Origin: Mailhella massiliensis
GTDB lineage: Bacteria > Desulfobacterota > Desulfovibrionia > Desulfovibrionales > Desulfovibrionaceae
Assembly: GCF_900155525.1 (NCBI RefSeq)
Contig: NZ_LT706951.1
Span: 720,508 to 784,507, forward strand
DNA length: 64,000 bases
Direction of reading: 5' to 3'
A model generated the notes under the pieces. That model ran no database searches. It was not told the DNA's origin and saw nothing but the letters and a program-made list of their open reading frames with translations. A program made the translations under genes and the position numbers. Below are positions 53,006 through 63,614 of this stretch, piece by piece. Position 1 is the stretch's first letter. Each line of letters begins with the position of its first letter.

Positions 53006-56000
53006 ATGGCAAAGCTTGAAGAACTCACCGTCGGCAGCAGTGTTCTCGGCATCGCACCGCAGGAAGCCGTAACTATCGTGGCGGCCCAGTGGTACGGCAA
53101 CGCCGTTCTGGACATCACCTATAAGGACAGCCGGGGCACGCCGGGCACTCGCCTTCTCTATCGGGAAGACGAGCCCTCGCTCACGCTCCAGAAGGCCGAA
53201 CTGCCGTGGAGCTTCGATGCCGACGGCGCACAGCTCCGCCTTGCGTCCGAGGCGTGGCGCATCCACTACGCCCACCTCTTCGACCCGTACCTCGCCGTCC
53301 ACACATCCGATGTCGAGCCGCTCCCGCATCAGATTTCCGCTGTCTATCAGGAACTTCTGGGCCGCCTGCCCCTGCGCTACATCCTTGCGGATGACCCCGG
53401 TGCGGGCAAAACCATCATGACCGGCCTGTTCATCAAGGAACTTATCGCTCGCGGCGATCTGAAGCGTTGCCTCATCGTAAGCCCCGGTTCGCTGGCCGAG
53501 CAGTGGCAGGACGAGCTTTTCCGCAAGTTCCACCTGCGCTTCGAGATACTCAATAACGAGCGCATCGAAGCCGCCGCTTCCGGCAACGTGTTTCAGGAAG
53601 CGGGCTTCGCCATTGCGCGGCTCGACAAGCTGGCCCGCAACGAGAACCTGCTCGACAAGCTCCGCGTCACCGACTGGGACCTGATAGTCTGCGACGAAGC
53701 CCACAAGATGTCCGCCACGGTCTGGGGCGGCGACGTGAAAATGACGCGCCGCTACCAGCTCGGCCGCCTGCTTTCCAGCATCACGCGGCACTTCCTCCTG
53801 CTCACCGCTACGCCGCACAACGGCAAGGAAGAAGATTTCCAGCTCTTCCTCGCGCTCGTGGATCAGGATCGCTTCGGCGGTGCCTCCCGCACCGGCGCAC
53901 AGTCCGTCAACGTGTCGGATGTCATGCGCCGCCTGGTGAAGGAAGAACTCCTGAAGTTCGACGGCTCTAAACTCTTCCCCGACCGCCACGCCGCCACGGT
54001 GGACTACAGCCTCTCGCCGCAGGAAGCCGAACTCTACAAGGCCGTGACCGAGTACGTGGAGAACGAATTCAACCGCGCGGACAAGCTGAACAACGAACGC
54101 CGCACTACCGTGGGCTTCGCGCTCACCATTCTCCAGCGCCGCCTCGCGTCCTCGCCGGAAGCCATTTTCCAGTCACTGCGCCGCCGCAAGGAACGCCTTG
54201 AACGCCGCCTTGAAGAAGAACGACTCGGCCAGCGCGCCCAGATGTGGGAGCGAGACCACGCCCTCCTCGACCTTGCCGACGCGGAGTTCGATGACGACGA
54301 CCTGCCCTCCTCCGAGCTGGAAGAAGCCGAAGAGCAGGTGGCCGACCGCGCCAGTGCCGCGTCCACCATCGCGGAACTGGAAGCGGAAATCGCCACGCTC
54401 AAGGTGCTGGAAGCTATGGCAGCCCGCGTGCGCGCCAGCGGCAAAGACCGCAAATGGGAAGAACTCTCCGGCCTGCTTCAGGACGAAGAGTGCATGTTCG
54501 ATTCGGACGGCTTACGCGAAAAGCTCATCATCTTCACGGAACACCGCGACACGCTCCGCTACCTCACCGGCAAGATTCGCTCGCTCCTCGGCAGTGAGGA
54601 AGCCGTGGTGGTCATCGACGGCGGAATGCTCCGCGACGAGCGCCGCAAGGTGGAAGAACGCTTCAAGCAGGACAAGGACGTGCGCATCCTCATCGCTACG
54701 GACGCCGCAGGCGAAGGTCTCAACCTCCAGCGGGCACACCTTATGGTGAATTATGATTTACCTTGGAATCCCAACAGGTTAGAGCAACGCTTCGGCCGAA
54801 TCCACCGCATAGGCCAGACCAAGGACTGCTGGCTCTGGAACCTCGTTGCCGCCGAGACCCGCGAAGGCAAAGTCTTCAAAAAGCTCTTTGAAAAGCTGGA
54901 GCAGGAGAAGCAGGCGCTGGGCGGCAAGGTCTTCGACATACTCGGCAAGGTCACGTTCAACAACCGCCCCCTGCGCGAACTGCTCATCGAAGCCGTGCGC
55001 CACGGCAGTGACCCCGCCGTGCAGACCCGCCTCGATGCCGACATGGACTCTGCCTTCGACCGCGAGGCCATACGCAAGCTGGTGCAGGATCACGCGCTCA
55101 CGCAGAACGTGATGGACGCCGAAACCGTGGCCGTCATCCGCGAGAACATGGAGCGCATGGAAGCCCGCCGCCTCCAGCCGCATTTCATCGAAGCTTTTTT
55201 CAAGGAGGCGTTCCGCGAACTGGGCGGCCGCATGTCCCCGCGCGAGAAGGGCCGCTGGGAAATCACCTTCGTTCCCCACGCCGTGCGGAGCCGCGATATG
55301 CAGGTGGGCAACGGCGAGCCCGTGCTCACCCGCTACGAGCGCATCTGCTTCGACAAGGCTTACCGCAACATTCAGGGCGCTGTGCCTGCCGCGTTCATCT
55401 GCCCCGGGCATCCCCTGCTCGAAGCCGTGCTCGATGTGATGCGCGAACGCTCCGGCGACCTTCTGAAGCGCGGGGCCGTGCTGGTGGACGAGAACGACAG
55501 TGGCGAATCCGCGCGCCTGCTCTTCTACATCGAGCACACCATTCAGGACGGCACGCTCCTTGCCGATGGGAGCCGCCGCGTCATCTCGCGCAACATCCAT
55601 TTTGTGGAAATCAGCGAAGACGGCACGGCCTCCAACGCAGGCTATGCGCCGTACCTCGATTATCGCCCCGCCTCTGGCGAAGAGCGGCAGGCCGCGCTCG
55701 AACACGCCAGCGGCAAGGCTTGGCTTGCGGGCGGCGTGGAAAGCCTCGCCCTCGGCCACGCCGTGACGCGGCTCATCCCCGGCCACCTGAACGAGGTTCG
55801 CACCCGCAAGGAACGGCTCATCGACAAGACCGAGAAGGCCGTCAAGGAACGCCTCACCACCGAGATACAATACTGGGACTACCGCGCCGCCGACCTCAAG
55901 CTCAAGGAGAACGCGGGCAAGCGCAACTCCCAGCTCAATTCCCAGATGGCGGAACGCCGCGCCGAAGAGCTGGCCGCCCGCCTCAAGCGCCGCATGGACG

Positions 56001-56527
56001 AGCTGGCCGCCGAACGCACCATCTCGGCCCTGCCGCCGGTCATCATCGGCGGGGCGCTCATCATTCCCGGCGGACTGATGGCGAAGCTCACGGGCCGCGC
56101 CACACCGGAATTCTGCGCCGACGCCCGCGCCCGCAAAACCATAGAAATGGCGGCCATGCAGGCGGTGATGGAAGCCGAACGCGCGCAGGGCTTCCTGCCC
56201 CGCGACGTGAGCGCGGAAAAATGCGGCTACGACATCGAAAGCTCCGTGCCGGACGCCCTCGCCAAAGGCGTGCCCAGCCTGCGTTTCATCGAGGTGAAGG
56301 GCCGCGCCGCCGGGGCGACCAACGTCATCGTTTCACGCAACGAGATCCTTACCGCACTGAACCAGCCAGAGCAGTTCATCCTTGCCCTTGTGGAAGTGGA
56401 CGGCCCGCGCACCCGCACGACCTACCTGAAACGGCCCTTTGTGAATTCGCCGGACTTCAGCTCGGAAGGCAGTATTTTCAACCTTTCCGCGCTGATGAGC
56501 AATGCGGAAATCATCTACGAAGGGTAA
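53006..56527 (+). CDS. SNF2-type helicase with C-terminal DUF3883 domain (Hma-type helicase)
   Basis: A 1173-aa superfamily-2 helicase. Walker A is DDPGAGKT (residues 129-136), motif II is DEAH (230-233), motif III LLTATPHNGKEED, and the C-terminal lobe has LIIFTEHRDTLRYL, IATDAAGEGLNLQRAHLMVN and LEQRFGRIHRIGQ. A long charged linker (about 400-510) separates the lobes. Near the C-terminus, AEKCGYDIESSVPDALAKGV and LRFIEVKGRAAGATNVIVSR form the nuclease-like DUF3883 domain (E-x-K). The start is ATG 53006 behind GGAGG. It precedes the DUF1156 methylase (3-bp gap) and DUF499 ATPase, a helicase-methylase-ATPase arrangement known as a defence system (Hma in PADLOC nomenclature; related components occur in class 1 DISARM). 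Confidence 0.92.
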   Translation: MAKLEELTVGSSVLGIAPQEAVTIVAAQWYGNAVLDITYKDSRGTPGTRLLYREDEPSLTLQKAELPWSFDADGAQLRLASEAWRIHYAHLFDPYLAVHTSDVEPLPHQISAVYQELLGRLPLRYILADDPGAGKTIMTGLFIKELIARGDLKRCLIVSPGSLAEQWQDELFRKFHLRFEILNNERIEAAASGNVFQEAGFAIARLDKLARNENLLDKLRVTDWDLIVCDEAHKMSATVWGGDVKMTRRYQLGRLLSSITRHFLLLTATPHNGKEEDFQLFLALVDQDRFGGASRTGAQSVNVSDVMRRLVKEELLKFDGSKLFPDRHAATVDYSLSPQEAELYKAVTEYVENEFNRADKLNNERRTTVGFALTILQRRLASSPEAIFQSLRRRKERLERRLEEERLGQRAQMWERDHALLDLADAEFDDDDLPSSELEEAEEQVADRASAASTIAELEAEIATLKVLEAMAARVRASGKDRKWEELSGLLQDEECMFDSDGLREKLIIFTEHRDTLRYLTGKIRSLLGSEEAVVVIDGGMLRDERRKVEERFKQDKDVRILIATDAAGEGLNLQRAHLMVNYDLPWNPNRLEQRFGRIHRIGQTKDCWLWNLVAAETREGKVFKKLFEKLEQEKQALGGKVFDILGKVTFNNRPLRELLIEAVRHGSDPAVQTRLDADMDSAFDREAIRKLVQDHALTQNVMDAETVAVIRENMERMEARRLQPHFIEAFFKEAFRELGGRMSPREKGRWEITFVPHAVRSRDMQVGNGEPVLTRYERICFDKAYRNIQGAVPAAFICPGHPLLEAVLDVMRERSGDLLKRGAVLVDENDSGESARLLFYIEHTIQDGTLLADGSRRVISRNIHFVEISEDGTASNAGYAPYLDYRPASGEERQAALEHASGKAWLAGGVESLALGHAVTRLIPGHLNEVRTRKERLIDKTEKAVKERLTTEIQYWDYRAADLKLKENAGKRNSQLNSQMAERRAEELAARLKRRMDELAAERTISALPPVIIGGALIIPGGLMAKLTGRATPEFCADARARKTIEMAAMQAVMEAERAQGFLPRDVSAEKCGYDIESSVPDALAKGVPSLRFIEVKGRAAGATNVIVSRNEILTALNQPEQFILALVEVDGPRTRTTYLKRPFVNSPDFSSEGSIFNLSALMSNAEIIYEG

Positions 56528-57646
56528 GCCATGAGCCAGATAAAGAAACTCATCGAAGTCGCACTTCCGCTGGAAGCGATAAATGACGCATCTGCTTATG
56601 AAAAAATGCCTGGCATTGGCCCACATCCTCGCGGCATTCATCACTGGTGGGCCCGCCGTCCGCTGGCCGCCGCCCGCGCTGTTATCTGGTCTTCTCTGGT
56701 GGACGATCCTTCCTCTCACCCTGAACTTTTCCCCACGGAACAGGAGCAGGAAAAAGAACGACAGCGTTTGCACTCCCTCCTGGCGCGTCTTTCAAACTGG
56801 AAAAATGTCAATGACGAGGAATTGATGGACGAGGCTCGCGCCGAAATAAAGAAGTACATGGGCGAAGAGCCGCTGGTGTTCCTCGACCCCTTCGCGGGTG
56901 GCGGTGCAATCCCGCTGGAAGCCCAGAGGCTGGGGCTTGAAGCTCATGCCCACGACCTGAACCCCGTGGCCGTGATGATAAACAAGGCCATGATTGAGAT
57001 CCCCCCTCGCTTTGCCGGGCAGGCTCCCGTGAACCCCGAAGCCCGCGCCAAGCTGGGGCAGGATCGCTCGTGGCGCGGTGCCACCGGCCTTGCCGAAGAC
57101 GTGCGTTACTACGGCGAATGGATAAAGCAGGAAGCTGTCAAGCGTATAGGTCATCTTTATCCTACGGTACAAGTCCCCATTGAACTGGGAGGAGGTAAGG
57201 CGACCGTTATCGCATGGATTTGGGCGAGGACAATAAAATGCTCGAATCCTGCCTGTGGCTGTGAAGTCCCACTGGTGAATAATTTTGTACTTTCCAAAAA
57301 GAAGGGCAAGGCGGCTTGGATTGAACCGCACTTTGAAAATGGGACGGCATCCTATGAAGTGCACCATAGCGGCAAACCAAACATTGAAGGAACGGTAAAC
57401 CGTAAGGGGGCAGTATGCGCTTGTTGCGGTACCCCTGTACCGTTTACCTATATTCGCGAACAGGGAAGAGCCGGAGCTATGTCTGCTCATCTTATGGCTG
57501 TCGTAGTCGATGGAAAAAATGGTCGTTTATATCTTTCCGCAGATAGTATTCATGCAAATGCTGCCCAAACCGGAAGACCAGAAGATTATCCCGATGCTCT
57601 TCTGCCGCAGAATCCTAGAAATTTTAACACTCCCAATTATGGTCTA

Positions 57647-58478
57647 GGCTCAGGACTCATTACTTGCCAAAAGGATAAGAAGTTCTTATTGTCGGCATAG
57701 GGAGGATGCCATGAAGGAACTTTTTTATCTTTCTCATGAACAGATTGCTCGTATCAAACGCTACTTTCCACGTTCCCATGGCATTCCGAGAGTCGATGAC
57801 AGACGTGTCATCAGCGGCATTATCTATGTCATCAAGCACGGCCTGCAATGGAAAGATGCTCCGCGCGAGTATGGACCATACAAAACTCTCTACAATCGTT
57901 TTATCCGCTGGAGCCGATTGGGTGTCTTTAACAGGATTTTTGCGGAGCTTGTTGAGCAAAACGGCTCCACAACACGCTTGATGATTGATGCCACACATCT
58001 CAAGGCACACAGGACAGCAGCAAGTTTGCTGAAAAAAGGGGCCTTTCCCGATGTATCGGACGCACAAAAGGCGGCCTGAATTCAAAACTCCACGCTGTCT
58101 GCAATGCCTTCGGTCAACCGTTGGCCTTCCATCTGTCCGGCGGTCAGGTGAGCGATTACAAAGGCGCTGCTGTCCTGCTTGATACTCTGCCGCAGGCCGG
58201 GGAGCTTCTGGCGGATAGAGGCTATGATGCCGACTGGTTTCGTCATGCCTTGTCCCGTAAAGGAATCACGCCGTGCATTCCTGGCAGACACAGCCGAAAA
58301 ACTCCGGTGGTCTATGACAAGGAGGTTTATAAGCAGCGGCACAAGATAGAAATCATGTTTGGCCGACTCAAGGATTGGCGCAGAATAGCCATGCGTTATG
58401 ACCGTTGTGCACACACGTTCTTTTCGGCCATTTGTCTCGCTGCCATTGTCATCTTTTATATTTAATGAGTCCTGAACC
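57647..58478 (+). mobile_element. IS5-family (IS427-like) insertion sequence, copy 2, 832 bp, complete
   Basis: Same element as at 34495: left end GGCTCAGGACTCATTA, right end (reversed) GGTTCAGGACTCATTA, with one mismatch between arms. TA duplication at 57645-57646 and 58479-58480. The pre-insertion site reads GGTCTAAGTAAT, sharing CTAAG with the target of copy 1. Confidence 0.95.
57711..58465 (+). CDS. IS5-family transposase, two ORFs joined by -1 frameshift
   Basis: Nearly identical to the transposase at 34559. ORF A (57711-58079, 122 aa) differs at two residues (RVISG, APREY instead of RVVSG, APCEY), and ORF B (58121-58465 from its first ATG) at one (TPVVYDKE). The CACAAAAGGC slippery tract and all three DDE residues are conserved, so this copy also looks active. 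Confidence 0.9.
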
Positions 58479-60169
58479 TAAGTAATTTTTCTGACCTATT
58501 CACAGATCGCCAACTTACAGCACTCACTACATTTAGCACCCTTGTAACCGAAGCCCAAAAGAAGGCCATGAGTGATGCACTGGTTGCTGGAATGGACAGC
58601 GATGAAACATCTCTTGCCGAAGGTGGTTCTGGAGCATTGGCCTATGGGCAGGCTGTAGGGACATATTTGGCTAATGCAGTTGATCGTCTTGCTGATTTCT
58701 CGACCTCTGTTTCCAGATGGTCTGCATCTAATGAAAAGCCGATGAACTTGTTTAGCAAACAGGCAATCCCTATGACTTGGGACTTTCCTGAGACTAATAT
58801 ACTAGGCGAAGCTGTTGGTGGATTCTCACCTATTGTTCAATATGTAGCAGACTGTATTTTAAAACTCCCCAAAACATCCACAAGGGGTTTCGCAACACAG
58901 CATGATGCTCAGAGTGATTGCGGCCTTCGTAGTATAGTCATATCTACAGATCCACCGTATTACGATAATATTGGCTACGCCGACCTTTCAGACTTCTTTT
59001 ATGTCTGGTTGCGGCGTTCTTTGAAAGCTACCTATCCTCAGCTTTTCCGCACCATGCTCGTTCCCAAGACGGAAGAACTGGTGGCTACTCCTTACCGTTT
59101 TGAAGGAAGCAAAGAAAAGGCCCGAGAATTCTTTGAAGACGGCATGTTCAAAACCTGCTGTCAGCTTTACAAATATTCTCGGGAAGATGTGCCTGTCACT
59201 ATCTATTATGCGTATAAACAAAGCGACTCTGATGAAAGTCAAAACGACAGCCAAACAGCATCTACCGGTTGGGAAACCATGCTTTCCGCTATCATTCAAG
59301 CTGGCTTTTCCATCACTGGCACTTGGCCACTTCGTACTGAGCAGGCGTATCGTTCTGTAAGCATGAACACCAACGCGCTCGCGTCCTCCATCGTGCTGGT
59401 CTGCCGCAAGAGGCCGGAAGATGCCCCCTCCTGCACGCGGCGTTCCTTCATTGCCGAGCTGAAGCGCGAACTCCGCACAGCGCTGAAGAAGCTCCAGTCC
59501 AGCAACATCGCCCCGGTGGATATGGCGCAGGCCGCCATAGGCCCGGGCATGGGCGTGTATTCTCGCTACAGCCGCGTGCTGGAGGCGGACGGCTCGCCCA
59601 TGAACGTGCGCAGTGCCCTGCAAACCATCAACGCCGAGCTCGACCTGTATTTCTCGGAACAGGACGGCGTGCTCGATGCCGAAAGCCGCTTCTGCGTGGA
59701 TCTCTACACGCAGTTCGCCTTTAACAACATGAAGTTCGGCGAGGCCGACGTGCTGGCCCGCGCCAAGAACACATCCGTGGAACGTCTGGCCGAAATGGGG
59801 CTGGTCTATTCCGAAAAGGGCGTGGTGCATCTGTTCGACCGCTCCGAACTGCCTGAGTTCAAAGCCGAGGCGCGAAGCTCCACGGGCCGCTGCCTCTGGA
59901 TGCTCACCCAGTACCTTTGCCAGTTCCTTGAAAAAGGCGGCGTGGAGGCCTGCGCCATGCTCTGCATGGACTACCCCTCCGACGCCGAACGCGCCCGCGA
60001 CCTCGCCTACCGCCTCTTCTCCCTTGCCGAGCGCAAGGGCTGGAACGCCGAAGCCTACGCCTACAACTCGCTCGTGGTCTCGTGGCCCGAGATACAGCAG
60101 AAGGTTTCCGAACTGCGCGCCGTGCGCCGCTCCGCCCAGCAGGGTTCCCTTATCTGATGAGAGTTAGCC

Positions 60170-63100
60170 ATGACCAATAATAACGAACTCGTTTTCCGCG
60201 GTTTCCGTGCCCTGCTCATGGGCTTTGCTCCGTACATCTGCGCCGCCCTCCGTGTGGAGTATGGGCCGGATTGGTGGCGGCAGGCTGTGCTCACCACCCT
60301 GCATGAGCTTCAACGGCGCGGCCTGCCTCTCGAAGGGCCGGATCAGAAGCTTATGGAATCGCTGGATATCCAGCGCTGTCTCATACTTTTCGATGCGCTG
60401 TGGGGCGACGTGTTCCGCAAGCGTCTTTCCATCGACCACCGCACATGGGCCAAGGAACTCATGGGCGTGCGCAACAAGCTGGCTCACATCGGCGCGGACG
60501 ATTTCAACGACAGCGACACCTGGCGCGCACTCGACACCATGTCTCGCCTCTGCGAGCAGATAGACGCCGAAGCCACCGAAGAGATTCGCGCTCTCCTGCG
60601 TGAATCCCGCTACGGCTCGGCCGCCGGTTCTACGGCTGTCACCGCTCAGGCCGCTCCGCAGGCCGCGCCCGCCGCGCCCAAGGCTTCCGGCATACTTGCG
60701 GAATCCCCGGCCAACCTGCCGAGCTGGCGCGATGTCATCGAACCGCATCCCGACGTGGCGCAGGGCCGCTACCGCAACGCCGAGTTCGCCGCCGACCTCT
60801 CGCAGGTGGCACGCGGCGAAGGCTCCTACGAATACCGCGACCCGGTGGAATTCTTCGCCCGAACCTATGTCACGGAAGGCATGGCCGGCCTTCTGGTGCA
60901 GGCCTTGAAACGCGTTTCCGGCAAGGACGGCGAACCCGTCATCCAGCTCAAAACAGCATTCGGCGGCGGCAAAACCCACAGTATGCTGGCCCTTTACCAC
61001 CTTCTGCGCGGCACAGTTTCCGTGGACAAAATTCCCGCCGTGCGCCCGGTTCTGGAGGCCGCAGGGCTTGCCAGCCTGCCCAAAGTCCACGCGGCAGTGC
61101 TGGTCGGCACTGCGCTCGACCCCAGCAAGGTGAAGCGCCCGCAGAATCTGCCCGGTATCACCGTGAGCACGCTCTGGGGCGAAATGGCCTACCAGCTCGC
61201 GCTCTCGGCCCAGAATCCCAAGCTCTACGACTTCGTAAAAGAAGCCGACAAGAAAGGCATTTCCCCCGGTTCCGAGGCCCTGAAAGGTCTCTTCGACGCC
61301 TGCGGCCCCTGCCTCATCCTCATGGACGAACTCGTGGCCTACGCCAAGCGCATCTATGGCGTGAACGGCCTGCCGTCCGGCTCTTTCGATAATTTCATCA
61401 CCTTTATTCAGGAGATAACCGAGGCCGCCCGCGCCAGCCGCAACAGCCTTGTGGTGGCCTCCATCCCCGAATCGAACATCGAGATCGGCGGCGAGGCCGG
61501 GCAGACCGCGCTGGAAGCCATCGAGCACACCTTCGGCCGCATGGAATCCATCTGGAAGCCCGTGGCCGCCAACGAAGGTTTTGAGGTCGTGCGCCGCCGC
61601 CTCTTCCTCGACTGCAAGAATCCCGCCGCGCGCGACATGGTGTGCGAACATTTCAGCGCCATGTACCGCGAGAACACGTCGGATTTTCCGCTGGAAACCA
61701 AGGAACTTGAATACAAGAACCGCCTCGTTTCCTGCTACCCCATCCATCCTGAAGTCTTCGACCGCCTCTACGACGACTGGGCCACGCTGGAGCGCTTCCA
61801 GCGTACGCGCGGCGTTCTGCGCCTCATGGCGGCGGTCATCCACGAGCTGTGGATGGGCAACGACGCGGGCCTGCTCATCATGCCCGGTTCCCTGCCCATG
61901 GACGTGCCCAACGTGCGCGACGAGCTGACCCGCCACCTCTCCGAAGGCTGGAACCCGCTCGTGGACAAGGAAGTGGACGGCAAGCAGTCCGTGCCCTACC
62001 TGATGGACAAGGCCAACTCGCGCTACGGCAAGATCCTCGCCGCCCGCCGCGTGGCCCGCGCCATCATGCTGGGCAGTGCGCCCACGGTGCGCCAGCAGAA
62101 CGTGCGTGGCCTTGAGGCGTCGCGCGTGCGCCTTGGCGTGACCCAGCCCGGCGAGCAGGTGGCGCTGTTCAACGACGCCTGCAATACGCTCAAGAACAAG
62201 CTGGCCTACCTTTACACCAATCCTTCCGGCGACCGCTTCTGGTACGACACGCGGCCCACGCTGAGAAAAACTGTGGAAGACCGCGCCACGCAGGTTGCGG
62301 CCTCGGACGTAGAGTTTGAAATCGAACGCCGCCTCAAGAAACTGCGTAAGGAAGCGCCGTTTGCGGGTATTCACGTTTGCCCGGCGTCGTCGCTGGACGT
62401 GCCGGATGAACAGGCCGTGCGGCTGGTGGTTCTGCGCCCGGCGGAAAGCTACGCCCAGTCGGCTCAGGACTGCGCCGCCATGCGTGCGGTTTCCGAAATG
62501 TTTGAAAAGCGCGGCACTGCCCCGCGTATGTACCGCAATATGCTGGTCTTCCTTGCGGCAGATCAGGCCCTTATGGCCAACCTCGAGCAGGAAGTGCGGC
62601 GCTTCATCGCGTGGACATCTATTAAGGAAGACAGTCAGGACTTGAACCTCGATGCCGCGCAGAACCGCGAAACAGAAGTCAGCCTCAAGCGCAGTGACGA
62701 GACCGTTGACTTACTGCTCAAGGAAGCGTGGTGCTGGCTCCTCGTGCCGAGCGTTGACACCTACGACCGCAAAACGCTGGACTGGGAACGTACCCGCCTG
62801 AGCGGTGACGGACTCATCAGCCGCGCGGCTAAAAAGCTCCTGCAAAATGAATGGGCTGTGACCAAGTGGGCTCCGGCGCTCCTGCTCATGGAACTGGATA
62901 ACCTGCTGTGGCAGGGCGTGAACCATATTGCCATCAAACAGCTCTGGGAATGGCTCTGCACCTACTGCTATCTGCCTAGACTGGCGAGCTATGACGTTCT
63001 GGAAGAGGCTATTGTCAGCGGCCTCAGCGAAGAGGAATTCTTTGGCTATGCCGCCGCCGTGGGCGAAGACCGCTATATCAGCCTGAAGCTCGGCCAGAGT

Positions 63101-63532
63101 GTCCGCCCCGAAAAGAGCGGCTACCTTGTGAAGGTGAAGGCCGCCAAGACGCAGATAGGGCGGGAGAAGGAAGCCACGACTCCGCCGGTACAGCCGCCTG
63201 TCGTTGAAACTGTCGTGCCTACTCCTGACAGGCCAGCTCCTGTTACTCCTACGCCTCCCGCGCCCCAGCCGGTTCAGCCCACCCCGCCTGCGCCGAAGAG
63301 CATGAGCTTCTACCTCTCGACTCAGCTCGACACCACCCGCGTGAACCGCGCCGTGCAGAAGATCCTCGAAGAGGTGGTCTCCGTCCTCACGCAGGAAAAC
63401 GGCGTCACCGTGGAACTACGCTTCGACGTGCAGGCCTCTGCTCCGAAAGGCCTCCAGCCAAGCACGATACGCGCTGTTTCCGAAAACTGCCGTACGCTGA
63501 AGATCACCAACTTCGGCTTTGTGGAAGAGTAG
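60170..63532 (+). CDS. DUF499 AAA ATPase with Swt1-like HEPN N-terminus (Hma-type ATPase)
   Basis: A 1120-aa protein. The N-terminal ~140 residues (LVFRGFRALLMGFAPYICAA, LSIDHRTWAKELMGVRNKLA) match the Swt1/DUF499 HEPN-type helical domain. The AAA domain has Walker A AFGGGKTHSM (Gly265-His270), Walker B CLILMDELVAYAKRIYG (Asp386-Glu387) and sensor-like VVASIPESNIEIGG. A Pro-rich linker (about residues 1005-1045) leads to a ~75-aa C-terminal domain. DUF499 proteins accompany DUF1156 methylases and SNF2 helicases, which is exactly the context here. It starts 12 bp after the methylase stop. Confidence 0.92.
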   Translation: MTNNNELVFRGFRALLMGFAPYICAALRVEYGPDWWRQAVLTTLHELQRRGLPLEGPDQKLMESLDIQRCLILFDALWGDVFRKRLSIDHRTWAKELMGVRNKLAHIGADDFNDSDTWRALDTMSRLCEQIDAEATEEIRALLRESRYGSAAGSTAVTAQAAPQAAPAAPKASGILAESPANLPSWRDVIEPHPDVAQGRYRNAEFAADLSQVARGEGSYEYRDPVEFFARTYVTEGMAGLLVQALKRVSGKDGEPVIQLKTAFGGGKTHSMLALYHLLRGTVSVDKIPAVRPVLEAAGLASLPKVHAAVLVGTALDPSKVKRPQNLPGITVSTLWGEMAYQLALSAQNPKLYDFVKEADKKGISPGSEALKGLFDACGPCLILMDELVAYAKRIYGVNGLPSGSFDNFITFIQEITEAARASRNSLVVASIPESNIEIGGEAGQTALEAIEHTFGRMESIWKPVAANEGFEVVRRRLFLDCKNPAARDMVCEHFSAMYRENTSDFPLETKELEYKNRLVSCYPIHPEVFDRLYDDWATLERFQRTRGVLRLMAAVIHELWMGNDAGLLIMPGSLPMDVPNVRDELTRHLSEGWNPLVDKEVDGKQSVPYLMDKANSRYGKILAARRVARAIMLGSAPTVRQQNVRGLEASRVRLGVTQPGEQVALFNDACNTLKNKLAYLYTNPSGDRFWYDTRPTLRKTVEDRATQVAASDVEFEIERRLKKLRKEAPFAGIHVCPASSLDVPDEQAVRLVVLRPAESYAQSAQDCAAMRAVSEMFEKRGTAPRMYRNMLVFLAADQALMANLEQEVRRFIAWTSIKEDSQDLNLDAAQNRETEVSLKRSDETVDLLLKEAWCWLLVPSVDTYDRKTLDWERTRLSGDGLISRAAKKLLQNEWAVTKWAPALLLMELDNLLWQGVNHIAIKQLWEWLCTYCYLPRLASYDVLEEAIVSGLSEEEFFGYAAAVGEDRYISLKLGQSVRPEKSGYLVKVKAAKTQIGREKEATTPPVQPPVVETVVPTPDRPAPVTPTPPAPQPVQPTPPAPKSMSFYLSTQLDTTRVNRAVQKILEEVVSVLTQENGVTVELRFDVQASAPKGLQPSTIRAVSENCRTLKITNFGFVEE

Positions 63533-63565
63533 AAAAGGGAAAGAACTAAGGGAAGTTTTAAACGC

Positions 63566-63591
63566 ATCAGGCCGCCCATTGGCGGCCTGAT
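63566..63591 (+). terminator. Hairpin after the DUF499 gene
   Basis: ATCAGGCCGCC (63566-63576) pairs exactly with GGCGGCCTGAT (63581-63591), loop CATT. No T-run follows, so termination would be partial at best; the next gene may be co-transcribed. Confidence 0.45.
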
Positions 63592-63614
63592 AAAAACATG
63601 AGAGGAGAAGAAAA

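Larger units (their letters stand above)
56531..60157 (+). pseudogene. DUF1156 N6-adenine methylase gene split by IS copy 2
   Basis: Exons-like parts are 56531-57646 and 58481-60157. Removing 57647-58480 (IS plus one TA) gives an unbroken 930-aa frame joined NFNTPNYGL / SNFSDLFTDRQ. DUF1156 hallmarks are GPHPRGIHHWWARRPLAAAR near residue 40, the SAM motif FLDPFAGGGAIPLEAQRLGL (Asp119-Gly125) and the catalytic DPPY (about residues 529-532) in STDPPYYDNIGYADLSDFFY. The insertion lies between the SAM motif and DPPY, so neither half should methylate DNA. All other residues look intact, so the event appears recent. In helicase-methylase-ATPase systems the methylase should modify self DNA. Confidence 0.9.
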
